From Certhia americana (lineage: Eukaryota > Chordata > Aves > Passeriformes > Certhiidae): 64,000 bases of DNA. Both the position numbers and the translations under genes were made by a program. This document shows, piece after piece, positions 13,101 to 25,505 of this stretch. Position 1 is the first letter of the stretch; the number at the start of each line of letters is the position of its first letter. The notes under the pieces are model-generated. The model made no database searches, had not been told where the DNA came from, and saw only the letters and a list, made by a program, of their open reading frames with translations. The stretch lies in assembly GCA_018697195.1 (NCBI GenBank), contig CM031870.1, positions 1,865,702-1,929,701 on the forward strand. The letters are read 5' to 3'.

Positions 13101-14484
13101 TATTAGTTTAATACTCATACAGAATTTATGATCCTGGGAAAATAAAATATACCGTATGTAGGAATCTACCTTTTTCTTCCATAAGGACGAACCAAAAGCA
13201 ATTTTAAAGAATCACAATGTCATTTTATTAAATTTCATCAATCTAGATTCCTGGTTTAGGAATTCAAAATACCTACTTTGTGATCACAGGCAGAGCAATT
13301 TAAGAATGATAAGACCTCTTGGAATGTAACATTTTTCTTTGCTTTTATACCTTCTGTGCCGACAAGAAGCTTCCCTTCCTTTAAAGTCTGATCGCCTCAT
13401 ACCCCTTTACTTACAAAATTGTAAACAGCTGCAACCCAAGAGAGGAATGAAAATACATTTTTATTTTTCATTTAAAAATAAAACTATCAGCCCATAGAAA
13501 CAAGGAGGCAAAACAGAAGGTCGTGCAGGAACGACAACAACTTTATCTACTGGTGCAAGAACACTTAAGTTTTAAAAAACAACAGTTCTGGGGTGAAAGT
13601 TTAAATCTGGCAGCAAAAAGTCTTCAAATTGCATCTGGGAGCAAAGTGAAGTCTTTTACTTAAGCCCAAGTGCTTTACTTTTTCAACTATATCCACTGAT
13701 GTCCTTGTGAAAATGTTAAAGAGACCAGAGATGATGGGAATACAACAAAAGCAAGGATGTGTGCCACATCAAGAGTGTGTACATCTCATCCAGGTAAAAA
13801 AAACTTGGATGTTCAGTTTTTGAAAGATCCAGGTGAAAGACCAGACTCTGCTCAGCTGGGAATGGGATACTTCACCATAATATTCGATAGCATTCATCAG
13901 GTAGGAGATATTTGTGAATCATGTTTTGGTATCATCTCCCTTGGATCACTGGGTGCACTCATGTAGAAAAAATGTCCAGCAGCAAATCAGAATTCAGGTC
14001 AGCTTTTACCTGCACTGAAATTAATTCCATTGTGAATTTCTGTGACTCAGTCTTGGCATATTATCAACCTCAAATCAACACACTGTGCTCTATGCAAGAA
14101 ACCTGCATTTTCTTCAACTTCTGTAACAAAGGAGACTAAATTGGCAATTTATTCAGAACATTTTTAGCCAACATCTGAAGCTAATTCATGCTCCCTGATT
14201 TCTCACTTCGAGTGTTAATGATTAAACCCATTCCAGGTAATTGGCTCAGGTTCCCAAGAAGTGATTTGTTAAACTTCAGCCAGTTCTCCACTGGATCTTG
14301 TCTCTGATCTATCAGCACAAAGCAGGCATCTGATTGCCTTTCTCCCAATTTCCTGGCACCTGGAATCTGCACCATAGGTCAGAATTTCTGAACTGATAAG
14401 AAGGGAGGAAAAGAGGTGAAAAAGGGACTATTCCTGCTAAATGATGATCCAGCCATTGAAAACTGAAGGTATTTACTGTTAGGG

Positions 14485-14502
14485 AAAAAAAAAAAAAAAA
14501 AA
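14485..14502. repeat. A18 homopolymer
   Basis: An A run in intron 2, followed by an AACAACAAAAG-type A-rich tail. Confidence 0.9.
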
Positions 14503-16096
14503 CAACAAAAGAAAAAAAGCCACAGACTTCCTTCTGTTGCCCAAATCTTTTAATTCACATTAAAAACGATAGTCATAGTCAAGCATTATCCTTCCCTCTC
14601 ACATTCAGTATCTTCTAATAATTGAGACAGAACTATTCCATTAAGTGCTGCTTTTTCTTCTTTTTTTTTTTCAAACCAGGAACCAACAGGTGAAAAGTTT
14701 TGTGGCTCTGAAATCTCCAAGATGCCTTCTGGCCCCATACGGATCTAGAATTTTAATGTTTAAATTTGATTTGCCTGCAATCCAAAACATGGCAAGCACC
14801 CAATACTATCCTGCAAACCACTTAACACCAGCAGCCAAATGGGCAGCCCCTGTGCTCTGGGATGGTTTAGAATATCATCCTACAACTCCACATGAATCCA
14901 AGCCAGGAGAGACAAGATGAAGAAAAAATGTCCTGGTATCCCTATGGAATCTAGATAGCAAATATGCTTTTAACTGTTAATTTAGAGGAACCACAGTGTG
15001 TCAAACCATTTCATATTGAGTTGTTATGAGTGGAATATTAATTCCAGTTCCTTGACCTCATTCAGAAATACATGGATTGTACACACACAGTACCTACATA
15101 TGTGTGCATGCCCCAATATGCTGCAGAGGAGGCTGCAGCATTCCTATACTTAAGTTGTCCTATTATAAAATATATTTTTTTTAGTCTTTTGTCAGTCTTC
15201 TCCCTGCCCTCCTCTGGCCCTACAACCTTCCACAGTTCCCCTCTTTGCAGCAAACCTTTGAAAACTGAGAAGAACTGAATCCTCCTGCTACAGCACCTCT
15301 TCTTGATCCCACAAAATACTATTCAGGTTTAAAGGAGAGAAATTGTTAAACACTCCCTTGCTTCATTTTGCTGGGGTTTTTTCCAGAATTCTGGGGGAAG
15401 AATCCCTCAAATCTCAGTCACCACATTTTGAGCTGTTGCACATGATGTGATTCAAACTGTTTCTACTCATCTGCATACTCTCATCTGTACAATAATGGAG
15501 ACTTATCTAAAAAGCACTGTTTTCAGTAGGAGCAGTAGCAAGATCCTGAACTGCACAGAAGTTTGTGGCTGGGTCTGAGGCAAGCAGATACCTCCAGAGC
15601 TGGCAATACCCAGGTCAATCAGCAAGTTGGCTTTTTGAGGGATAAGAATATTCCAGGTACAAAGGGAACTCCTCAGGAGTCCCTTCTGATACTAAAAGGA
15701 GCTTCTGAGGGACGGCTGGCAGTAGCTCATCACTATCTGCACCTTCCAAAGCAGCTCCCAGCAGAAGACAGTTCCAATTAACTTTCCTGCTGCCTCCTTA
15801 AGGATCCAGTCTGGCTCCAAGCTTGAGCTAAGGCCCAGGAACACCACGCTGGTATGTGCCTCACATAAGTAAATGAGGATCTCCCTGCAATACTTGGCAC
15901 AATACATCCCAGAGCAGCAGATATTTTTAATGGCAATCAGGAATATTAGAAGTTCAAGCCATATCCTGCAACCGATCTGTGCATCCAAAATGTTTTCCCT
16001 CCTTTTTCTCTTCTTCCAGTCAATGATCCTCTAGCTGGCATCACAAGGATATTCTGTTGAAGTACAGTATTTTTTTCCTCCTCCTACTAATATTCA

Positions 16097-16124
<28 letters not shown>
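16097..16124. repeat. T28 homopolymer
   Basis: An uninterrupted run of 28 T in intron 2. No retroelement body is recognised on either side. Confidence 0.92.
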
Positions 16125-16128
<4 letters not shown>

Positions 16129-17632
16129 GAGTCACTGAGGTTATTTAATTCACAGAGCTACCCAGACCTCCTCAATACAAGTAACACCTCTGAACTTTGT
16201 GACCATCAGGAATTTCATACACAGACAAAATTCCTTCTCCTCAATTACTAGAAAATAGCAGTAAACCAGGACTGGTTCTGCTAGTTAAGTCTGTGTCCTA
16301 CATACTCTGCTTTCAGTTCATTCATCATCAATTCCCTTCTTCCTGCCTCTTAGGCACCATGATTCTCATATTGATCCTTGCCACTTCTACCTCAAGTAAT
16401 AATTTCCATGGGGGCAAAATGTCAAATCCTTTACTTGATCCAGACAAGTCAGGTTCACTGTGTTTCCTTTTTTCTATGAAAATCAGTTATATTATCAAAA
16501 AAGATGTATTAATGTGGCACAATCCATCCCTGACAGAACAGAACACTGTTTGTGTGCTGCTTTCCATTCACCTTCATCTCCTCATGAGACTTCTCCACAC
16601 CATCACCAAGTAAAGCATCACAACTTAAATCAAGAGGCTGGTTAAGAGGCTCAGATGACCTTTTCTATCACTTTCTGAGCCTGCATATGAACAGAAAAAA
16701 CCAAACTGCTACTCCAGCACTGCAGTAAACTGTACTGGGAACAGCTTTAATTGCTCTTTCCACATAGGGTGTAATGAAAATCTTTGCTGTTTAAAAAAGA
16801 ACTGGCAGAATCAACACTACAGTCAATACCTTCCATCTCAAATGAAAATTTAACAGCTTTTACTGTCATTCCTTTACAGAAGTGTTCTGTTTCTATATAT
16901 TTAATTTCAGACAGGAAAGCACTAACAGCAGTAACCAGATTTTTCCCTTTTACTAACTTCAGTACAGAAACCAGCTTTCTAGCATGTTTCCTCTAAATCA
17001 CATGAAAAAAAAAAAAAAGTTATTTGTTTTCTACAGGAAATAGAAGCTTTTTGAATTGTACCAAAAATCCTCAAACTTAATCTATGAGCATTATTATCAG
17101 GCTTACCCACCCAGTTCCTCTCACCACAAATGTATTTATTGGACTGAATTTTACAACAGCATATACTTAAAGAAAACAATTCCTCAAGAAACAGCTTGTG
17201 ATCTAATAAATAATGAATGTACTCTAACAGGACCAACTTCCTAATGAACTGCTTGCCAGTGTCTCTAGAAATGGAATAATAGTTCAGTCTTCCAACTATT
17301 TCTTGCTTAGTCTTTAAATCACTGAACCTCACTCCTGTTAATTCACCTCCCTTAATTCCTGAACTACAGCATGAGGCCTCAGAGTGATGGAGACTTCACC
17401 CAAAGCCTGCAGCAGAGGTGCTGTTTCAGAGACACTGTTCAGGTGTTAAAAGTGAATCTCTAACAGAGAGAAGCACAGCATGGACGTGCACAAGTTGGCT
17501 CCTCAGCAGAGAGTTTAAATAAACAGTTCTACACAGAGCTTTAATACCATAACTGAACTAGTCTAACTCACAACGGCCATCTGTAACAGACTGTCCTAAG
17601 CCCTACAGCAGTGTGTTTTTCTGCAGCTAAGA

Positions 17633-17650
17633 GTGTGTGTGTGTGTGTGT
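17633..17650. repeat. (GT)9 microsatellite
   Basis: Nine GT units in intron 2, followed by ATTAAAAAAA. Confidence 0.95.
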
Positions 17651-19960
17651 ATTAAAAAAAGACATTATATAACAGAAAATATTCACTCAGAAAGAGTATT
17701 AGAACTTCATTTGGTGTCTGCCCAGGATTTTTCAGTCCAAATCGGGAAACTGATAAATTAATCATTGCTACGGGTTTGAGATGAACTTTTAGTACCAACC
17801 TCTCTTCTCTTTTAGAGCTACTGTTCACAGACATCTTCCTGCTTCTGCTACTCTGGGACTAAGTTACTGTGTATTTTCCTTCACTGAGCAGCTGTAGAAA
17901 AGATAAGGAAGAGACCATCAATTTTTACAAGGATAGAATCCACCAGCAGACTCCCAGGTGCTGAACCTGATTTGGAAGGATTATTTAGGAAGGTGACAGA
18001 GTATGTTGATAGCACACATTCATTTAGGATAATCAAAACAGGTCCAGAAGGATTTCAAGTTACTTAGCAAATAGGCAATAGCACCAAGAGTGAAACTCCA
18101 ACCACTAAAGAGGCAGACAAGTAACATCAATCAGAAAAGAAGTTTTGGAGTCTCTGAGTTTAATTCCCAAGTAACAATATCAGCTCTGTGTTGAACAGCA
18201 GGTTAAGAAGCACAAAATTGAAGTCATGGAAGTATTAACTAAGAATGCAAGTCATTAGCACAGCAAACTGTCTTAATCCAAAGGGCTGGCACCAGAAATG
18301 GACACATTAGAACTGGAAAAATGAAGTATAATGGTGATATTGAGAATCATACAAGAGTTTCAATAAGAAAAGTAAAAAACAGTTCAGGCTCCTACAGGTT
18401 TTCCTACAGGGGAAAAGGAAACATCTGACAGAATGAAAAATAAAAAAAATCCCAGAAGAGATCAATAAGGACTTTGCTCTCACCATTTCACAACTCCTCC
18501 CAGAAGACACACAGAGCCCAGTGGGAATATCAGACTGTCCTGGAGATTGACTGAGAGAGACTGAGCAATGCAGAGATTAAAAAAAGCAGCTCCTATAGCT
18601 GGATCTTACCTCACCTACCCGTCACCCACATCCACAAGGAATACATTAAATTAAGTACAGAATTATAAATATACATTGAACAGGGAGGCAGATTCAGGAG
18701 CACAGGTATCACTGTAAGGTCAGATTGTGAATGCCTAATTTAGATGAGTTCAGGGAAGCAGAGATAGCAAGGGATGTATTCAACACCACTCTGGAGTATG
18801 ATGCTGAAACCTCCTGAAAGACACAGCAGAGAGCTGCAAACACATCCCTGCCATGCTCAGACAGCTGTTACAGCTGAAATCCATGGTATTTCTTACAACT
18901 GTGATTAACTGTGCAGCTCCTGCCTGTCTCCATGGAGACTGATGTTGGCTCAGCAAAAAGTCACCAAGAGCTTTAAAATAATTCCTCTTCGTTTTGGAAT
19001 TTCAAAGCACTTAACTTGTTTTTGCCTATCAGATGTTATTTTCCCAACTAAAACTGCAGCAGGAAAAGCAACCAAAAGCACTAGTAAAACTACAAAAATA
19101 TTTTTAAAGCTCTTTTCACATGCAGCTGGAAATTAAACATCAAAACATACATTAAAAAAAAAAAAGAGAGAAAGGAATCTCCAAAACTAGAAATCGAGCA
19201 ATCACTTGCACCATCTTCACATTATGTGTATTTGTGCACCAAGTAATTTATATTTAGCTGCAGAAGAATCCTTTTTGGGATGATTCAGTAAAGTATTTCA
19301 TGCTTTGGCTTAATTAACTCTTGCCCTTTTTATCTAAAGGCTATTCCTTTTGGGAAGTACCTTATCTGACACAGTCTTAATTGTCTAGTGCCAGGACAAT
19401 AACTACAACAGTCCTTAAGCAAAAGCATCTTTAAGAATCTCCCTCCTCCTCCATCCAGTTTTGGTTTTCCTTTAAGGAAACAGAAGCTAATTCACTACAG
19501 CCAACAACAGCAAATTCCACCTTGTACAGAAAATAACTTGAATTTAAGCTTCCCAAACAAATAAACAGCAGCTGAGAATGTGTGCAATTATACAGCTTTT
19601 TTAAAAGGTTCTCCATAAATATGTCAAGTCTAGGGGTAAAAATATTAGTGTTTACGAAGTGTCCACAGATAAACAGGTAAATATTGTTGACAGTCTCAAT
19701 TTAGCACAGTATTTTTTAACCTTAAATGTGGCTATAAACTTGAACTAGCACAAAAGGTTGTTTTATATATATCTACATACACACACACTCCTTTTACCAG
19801 AAACTCTTCGAGTTTACCTCAAATAATTTGCACTTCTGTGTTGGTAAAGCTTCCAAAATAATTTCAGCTAATGAACTGACTTTCTAAGCTCTTTGAGATC
19901 ACATTCTGCAAAAAGCAATTAAAAGATGTCACACAGGGTTGGCTTGGTATTTTCAGTTTT

Positions 19961-20325
19961 CAAAGAATGGCTGAGGTTGGCAGGGACCTCTGAAGTCCCC
20001 TTGTCCAGCCCCTGCTCCAGGGGGATCCAGAACATCCAGGCTGCCCACGCCCATGTCCAGAGAAATTCTGAATATATTTGGGGGTAGATCCTCCACAACC
20101 TCTCAGGGCAACTTGTTCCAGTCCTTGGTCACCCTCACAGCCCTGTGACAATCAGACAGAACCTCCTCCACTTCACTTAGTCCTCCCTGCCTCTTGGACA
20201 CCACTGGAAAGAGCCCCAGACACATTTTTTAACTCCTCTTTCAGGTGTTTGTACCCATTCATGAGGTTCCCCTGAGCCTCTCCTGGGAGCTGAGCAGTCC
20301 CAGCACTCTCAGCCATACTATGATA
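19961..20325 (-). mobile_element. CR1 LINE fragment, 3' end
   Basis: The plus strand reads as the reverse complement of a chicken-repeat-1 3' end: GAATGGCTGAGGTTGGCAGG, then blocks matching CR1 around GTCCAGCCCCTGCTCCAG, CTCCACAACCTCTC and GTCACCCTCACAG, and a distal block ending CCCAGCACTCTCAGC. The element is therefore on the minus strand, 5'-truncated and without coding capacity. The short frames through it (19960-20275) are artefacts of this repeat. The terminal octamer repeats are degraded, which suggests an old copy. Confidence 0.85.
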
Positions 20326-21452
20326 GAATTTTCAGTAGTTTTCCAGTATTCTATTTTTCAAGACATTTACAAACTTAAACTATACCACTACTGATCCTCA
20401 TCTTTTTCCTTCTTGACACATATGGAGGAAGAAACTATAACGATCTGCTGGTTTAAATCATCTTTTCCATAAATAGTAAACTTACACACTCGTTTCTTAA
20501 GCACAGGAGTACACAGCACTGTTGGCCTTCTGGAGCTTCTCTGTCTTCATGGAAAATAAAGACAGTTTGTTCCATAAGCACTTAGGATAAATTAAACTAG
20601 GAACGGTAGCCACGCTGGTCAAGAGGAAATTTATGCCATGAAATAATGCCTTTTTTTTCCCTCTTTCTTGTATCACTCCACCAAGAATGTATTTTAATTT
20701 GGAGAAAAATTATATCCATCCATTTTAAGACAGAATTTTAATATAGATCAGGATTTTGCATTATAACTCAAAAATGTTCTGAACTATAAGCAATGGGTAA
20801 TTTGAAACAAAACCAAAGGCTTTTGGTTTTGAACATGAAATAGCATCAAAGCTGACAGAACAAAAGTACTTGTTAGTCTTGAAACCAGCATTTTTTGAGG
20901 GAAGGGTACTCCATATGAATTAAACTGTTTTCTTACTACTTAGGTTACTGACCCCAGTAGAAACAAGAAGTCAACACAGAAAAATAAAGAAAAGCCCTCC
21001 CCAACCCACAAACTTCTGCAGTTCAAATAATCCTGATTGCTACTTGATTAGCCTTCTTTGTGATAGAAATGATGGGTGTTTCCTCAGCAAGAAAAGAAGT
21101 GAATGTGACCTTCTGAAAAAAAAGTTTACTGAAATAAATGTTCTAGTTCCAGGCATCAAACCCACCATTTTTAGCACTTAGGAAAAAAACCCCAAAACTG
21201 CCTCCTCACATTTTTATATATGACATTAATTCATAAATACCAAGATACTAAGGAAATTTTAAGTTGTGAAGATAAACTTAACAGTGATGCAACGGAAGTT
21301 TAAGCACCAAGTTTAGAATAATGCCACTGAACTAACCCAAACCAAATGAAGTATCTCTCTGCCTAATGAGGTAACTACAAGAAAATATCACTTTACTGGA
21401 ACAGGCAGGGATAACACAGAGGATGATGAGCACCATCAGGATGAGAACTCAC

Positions 21453-21585
21453 CTAAATTGTGTCGCTTTGTCTTCGCGTGCTCGTGAATATGTTTCTTTG
21501 TAAAACAGCCAAAGAAGACACAGTAGAGGCAAGAGTGGAGTCTGTTCAGGTGGGCACCACACATATGACAAATGCACGACTTTGC
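21453..21585 (-). CDS. USP22: USP22 coding exon 2 (ZnF-UBP core, residues 43-86)
   Basis: The 133-base exon encodes residues 43-86 plus the first base of codon 87. It carries most of the zinc-binding core: Cys46, Cys48, Cys51, His59, Cys61, Cys64, Cys69, His74, His76, His78 and His84, with the family stretch [18 protein letters not shown]. In SAGA this finger docks the enzyme into the deubiquitinase module rather than binding free ubiquitin tails; that is family knowledge, not visible here. Differences from human are conservative (for example Met50, Ala53 and Thr81 for Val, Val and Ala). The acceptor is a good TTTCAG|GC after a pyrimidine run and the donor is TTAG|GTGAG. Phases are 0 in and 1 out. 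Confidence 0.96.
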
Positions 21586-24500
21586 CTGAAACAGCAAACC
21601 AGACACAGATTGTGAGTGACAGAAACACATCCCCCAAGCCCAGGTAACCAGGCACAGCTCTCAGGGCTGCCCTTCCCTTCCACTCAGTGCCCCTGGAATG
21701 CTGCAGAACGGCAGGGAAACTGTTCTGTCCTCATGTGACAAGACCACCAGCTGGACGTAACAGAGAAAACTCTTCCATTTGTGCAATAGATTTCCAAGTC
21801 TCATGATTCAGATGCACAGCAGAACCCAGGGAAAGCAGCTGCCCAGCAGGGAGGTTAAGTGGTGAAGATGCAGGAGTTTGGGTGGTGGGACCATGGCAAA
21901 ACTCTGCTTTTTCACAGCACCAACCTCCTTGATGCACTCAAAAGCTGTAATATAACTTGAACATAAAAATGTGTGTGGGTACACGACATTTCATTTCTCT
22001 GCTGGGAGATTCTGCCAGATCCCCTCATTAGATTTTTCTACATTAGTCCATAAAACTGTGGCATAATATTAAATCCATACCAGCCAGAGTTACAGAAGTT
22101 GCCTTTGCCATTCTGAGACTGGCTTTGAACCAGGAGCTGAAAGCAATGGGCTGAACTATTCCCCAAAACTACCCAGAACAGGCAGGTCTGAGAAAAGCCT
22201 TCATTCATTGTAAATTAATAAGCACATACCCCTGATATGACAGTTTATGGTAGCAATATGTTTTAACAAGTCCATCCTAAGGACTAAAAAAAAGTCATTG
22301 GAAGGTTAAATAGACTTTTTAACTCTTAATCATATTTGAAGCACTCTAAGCCAGCAGTATCCAAATCCATCTCTTAGCATTAAACTGAAGTACTTCAGTA
22401 TTTTAAAAAAAAATTACTCTAACAAGAGACTTAAGAGAGTTTTGAGGGTAAGTCTTTTGCTCAACCACTTTTAAAGTAATTTAGGTTCAATACAATCTGA
22501 CTGGAAGTTACAGACAGGAGAAATTCCTTGCCATAAATTCATTTTTCATCTCAGAGCTGCATTCAGACCCATGTCTGAGGGCAACTGAATATCTGTCACA
22601 GCTTAGAGCTTCAAAGAACACTTAGAGCTACATCTGATTTTACAGCCTAATCTAAAAATACACATTCTTTGCTTGTCAATATAGAAGGACTCTCTTCTCT
22701 TCATAATAAAAAAAATAAGAATTAGTATTACTAAAATCCCAAGATACCATCTAACCCAAGCAGGGCATCTCATCAAAAACAACCCACAAAATTCTTCAGT
22801 AATATTTGCCCAGTCTGCCACGACTTAAAATTACTGCTGAATAAATGATGCACAATCTTGTTCTCTAGTCTGGCATTTTTCACTCAGAATATTTCTGGCT
22901 TTTTAAAAAAAAATCATCAAAGCAGCTTGCAATATGTTGTACCATGTAATTTATTTTCAAGCTCCTACAAATTAAGACTTAAATTCTGAATCTCACATGT
23001 TGTGTATTCGAAGTTATCATAAGTTGTTAGGGGAAAATGTTGAATCGAACTCCACACACCTACAGAAAGAAATATTTTAAAAGTTGGGCCAAAAAAAATT
23101 CACCACCACCAGCACAATTTCCATCTTTAGAAAAATGCTGCAGAACTGTCAAACTGTTGCCTAACGGCCGCTCGTTGGCTGCAAAAACTAAATAGGATCA
23201 GCCTATCTGTTAAGATTGCTGCTATGACAACAACTCCAGCAACCAGCTATTTTACTGAGCCAGCTAAAAATAAATCTTTTAGCATTAAATGTATTGTAAA
23301 CACATGAGATAACAAGCATGTAAAAGCTGGTCATTTTAGGCTAAAAGGCAGAAAATTTGTATCTTTAAGGGTTTTTATTGCGATGGAAATGAAGAGAAAT
23401 TGAAGAATGTGTAAGAAATTTAGTGGTAAGTTGAAAGAGAAGTTCAATCACCTCTTGAAAGGAAGCTATTTTATCCATATCCTCTATTGGTTCAGTATAG
23501 CTCAAGATGGGTTTCCAAAAGTTGTAAGAAAACAAGGTTAAAAGACAGAGTGTGGAAAGAAATCAATATCAAAACCCATAGTGGCTATTCTAAACCAAAT
23601 TAGCTGTCTCCTTTTCATCTGTCTGTGCTTTTAAACAATTTGCTAAGTTAAAACAAAACTGCCACTCTCCTACCCCACCCCAAATAATCAAATTACTTTG
23701 TTTCATAATACTCCCACCCGTGCTCACATCTCTTGAGGCTACATTCTCAAGATGAAACAGAATACTGCAAATGAGTAATGAGAATAAGTTGGATCCATAT
23801 AGACATCAGCTTGTTTCAAAACAGGATTCAACTTTTTTCAAAAGCAAGTTAGGTCTTGCTTATGGTCTGGGTACTTCAGGGAACTCCACCAGGATTTCAG
23901 CTATATAATCAACCTATCGCTTCTCCAAGATATGGGAACATCCCTTCCTCATCCAAGACAGAGTTTTCCCCTTCCTTCACACCCTCTCCCACTATTATTC
24001 TGCTCCCTCCCTGCTTTTCTTCTGTATTATCCTCATCATCAAGCACCCCAGTCTCCATCTTTCACCTCATTCTCTCCCCTCACCATACACAATCCCTCAT
24101 CTTCATATCCCCAGCCAGTCTTCTTTCAATCTGTCTGTCCCCTTTATTTTTGCTCTGATATTGCAACAAACCACATACAAAAACCAGAAGAGGTCTTGAA
24201 TGTTTTCCTTCTGGAAGATCATAATCACTTTTTTAAATGGTAGGAAAGAATGGTCCTGCACAATGTAAGTGGTGTATGCACATATAGAGAGTTACTGATA
24301 GTTCTGACAGCATCTCAATTCCCTCTGCAGTGTTTTACCCTCTACTGATTCTCCTCTATTGCTGCCAGGGCTGGGCTAACTGACAGGCCCAGACTCCAGC
24401 AATGGTTCTGTAACCTCCACAGAGGAGGTTTAGCCCAACAAAAGAGTGCAAACATTAGTGCATGACACACGGGGAACTGGCTGAGATCACCTGTAAGAGA

Positions 24501-25468
24501 GTCAAGAGTCCATCTCTAGAACTGTTCTCAATGCTGTGAACAGTCATGGTACAAAATGAGTAAAAAAGAAAGCAGCAGGCATCACTAGGTCAAAACCTGG
24601 AGTGCTGACACTCCAAACCTTCCCAAATTGTCACAACAGCTTATTACTAATTTACCATCCAACCATCAGAACAGCAGTGGAGAAAATGAACACATTTCAC
24701 TGATGTTCTGCCCTTGCACTTCTTGGTCCCACAGCTCCTGCTCTGCTGTCCTGGGCCAGCTCAGGCTCCACCTAAAGCAAGAAGGTCACACAGGGCAGGA
24801 GCATCAGTTATACTAAAAACCCACAAACCAGTTTCAACCCCTTGTAATACTGGCTCCTCAAAACAACCAATGGAAATGGAAATAAATTATCCGTACAAAG
24901 CCAATAGTGCAGGGAAAGCAAGAGGCATCCAGTGACCTGAGCTATTACAAACTCTCCTTCCATATTTGCAGCTATTTCAGAAATAGCTTTAGAAGTACAA
25001 TTTTTATTTAACCATATATGATAAGAGGAAAACATCTTTTTAGAAGTTTTCCACTGTGGTACTTAAGAGTCTTGCCTCTTGTGCTCACACTAAATATATC
25101 AAAGCACTTTGAGAACAGAGAGGTTTTCAGCTACAAGCTTATAAGCCAAAGACCACCTACCTTTCACAGTCTGCAAAACATATCCACCAAAAAGGTACAG
25201 GGGAAAATATGATGGAGGTAACACTAACAAGACAGTGGGAGGCTTCGGAGGTTAAAAGATCATAAGGAACCCTGTACGTGTTCACAAGTAACTCAAAGAA
25301 GCAGATTCTTAAGGCAGTCTTAAAGCAAACACCAGTTATAGATGCCTACAACGTTGGATCAGGTACAAATTTGCAGCATTAGGAAAGGAAAAGCTTTCCA
25401 AACAAAATCAATCCCCCATCTTTTAAAGTAAGTCTTTTGTGTAAAACAGATATAATATTTAGACACAT

Positions 25469-25469
<1 letters not shown>

Positions 25470-25499
<30 letters not shown>
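25470..25499. repeat. A30 homopolymer
   Basis: Thirty consecutive A in intron 1. No processed pseudogene or SINE body is recognised upstream of it. Confidence 0.92.

Positions 25500-25505
<6 letters not shown>

Larger units (their letters stand above)
10106..21452 (-). other. USP22: USP22 intron 2
   Basis: This non-coding intron of about 11.3 kb has a good GTGAG donor at 21452 and a TTTTGCAG acceptor ending at 10106. It holds one CR1 fragment (about 19961-20325), a GT dinucleotide repeat at 17633-17650 and several A or T runs. Frames such as 12790-13131 and 16293-16613 show no homology that I recognise and no exon structure. Confidence 0.85.

Noticed and set aside
12790..13131. Frame of 113 residues on the plus strand in intron 2
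   Set aside because: No family recognised, no promoter or splice context, and within the length expected by chance in 64 kb.
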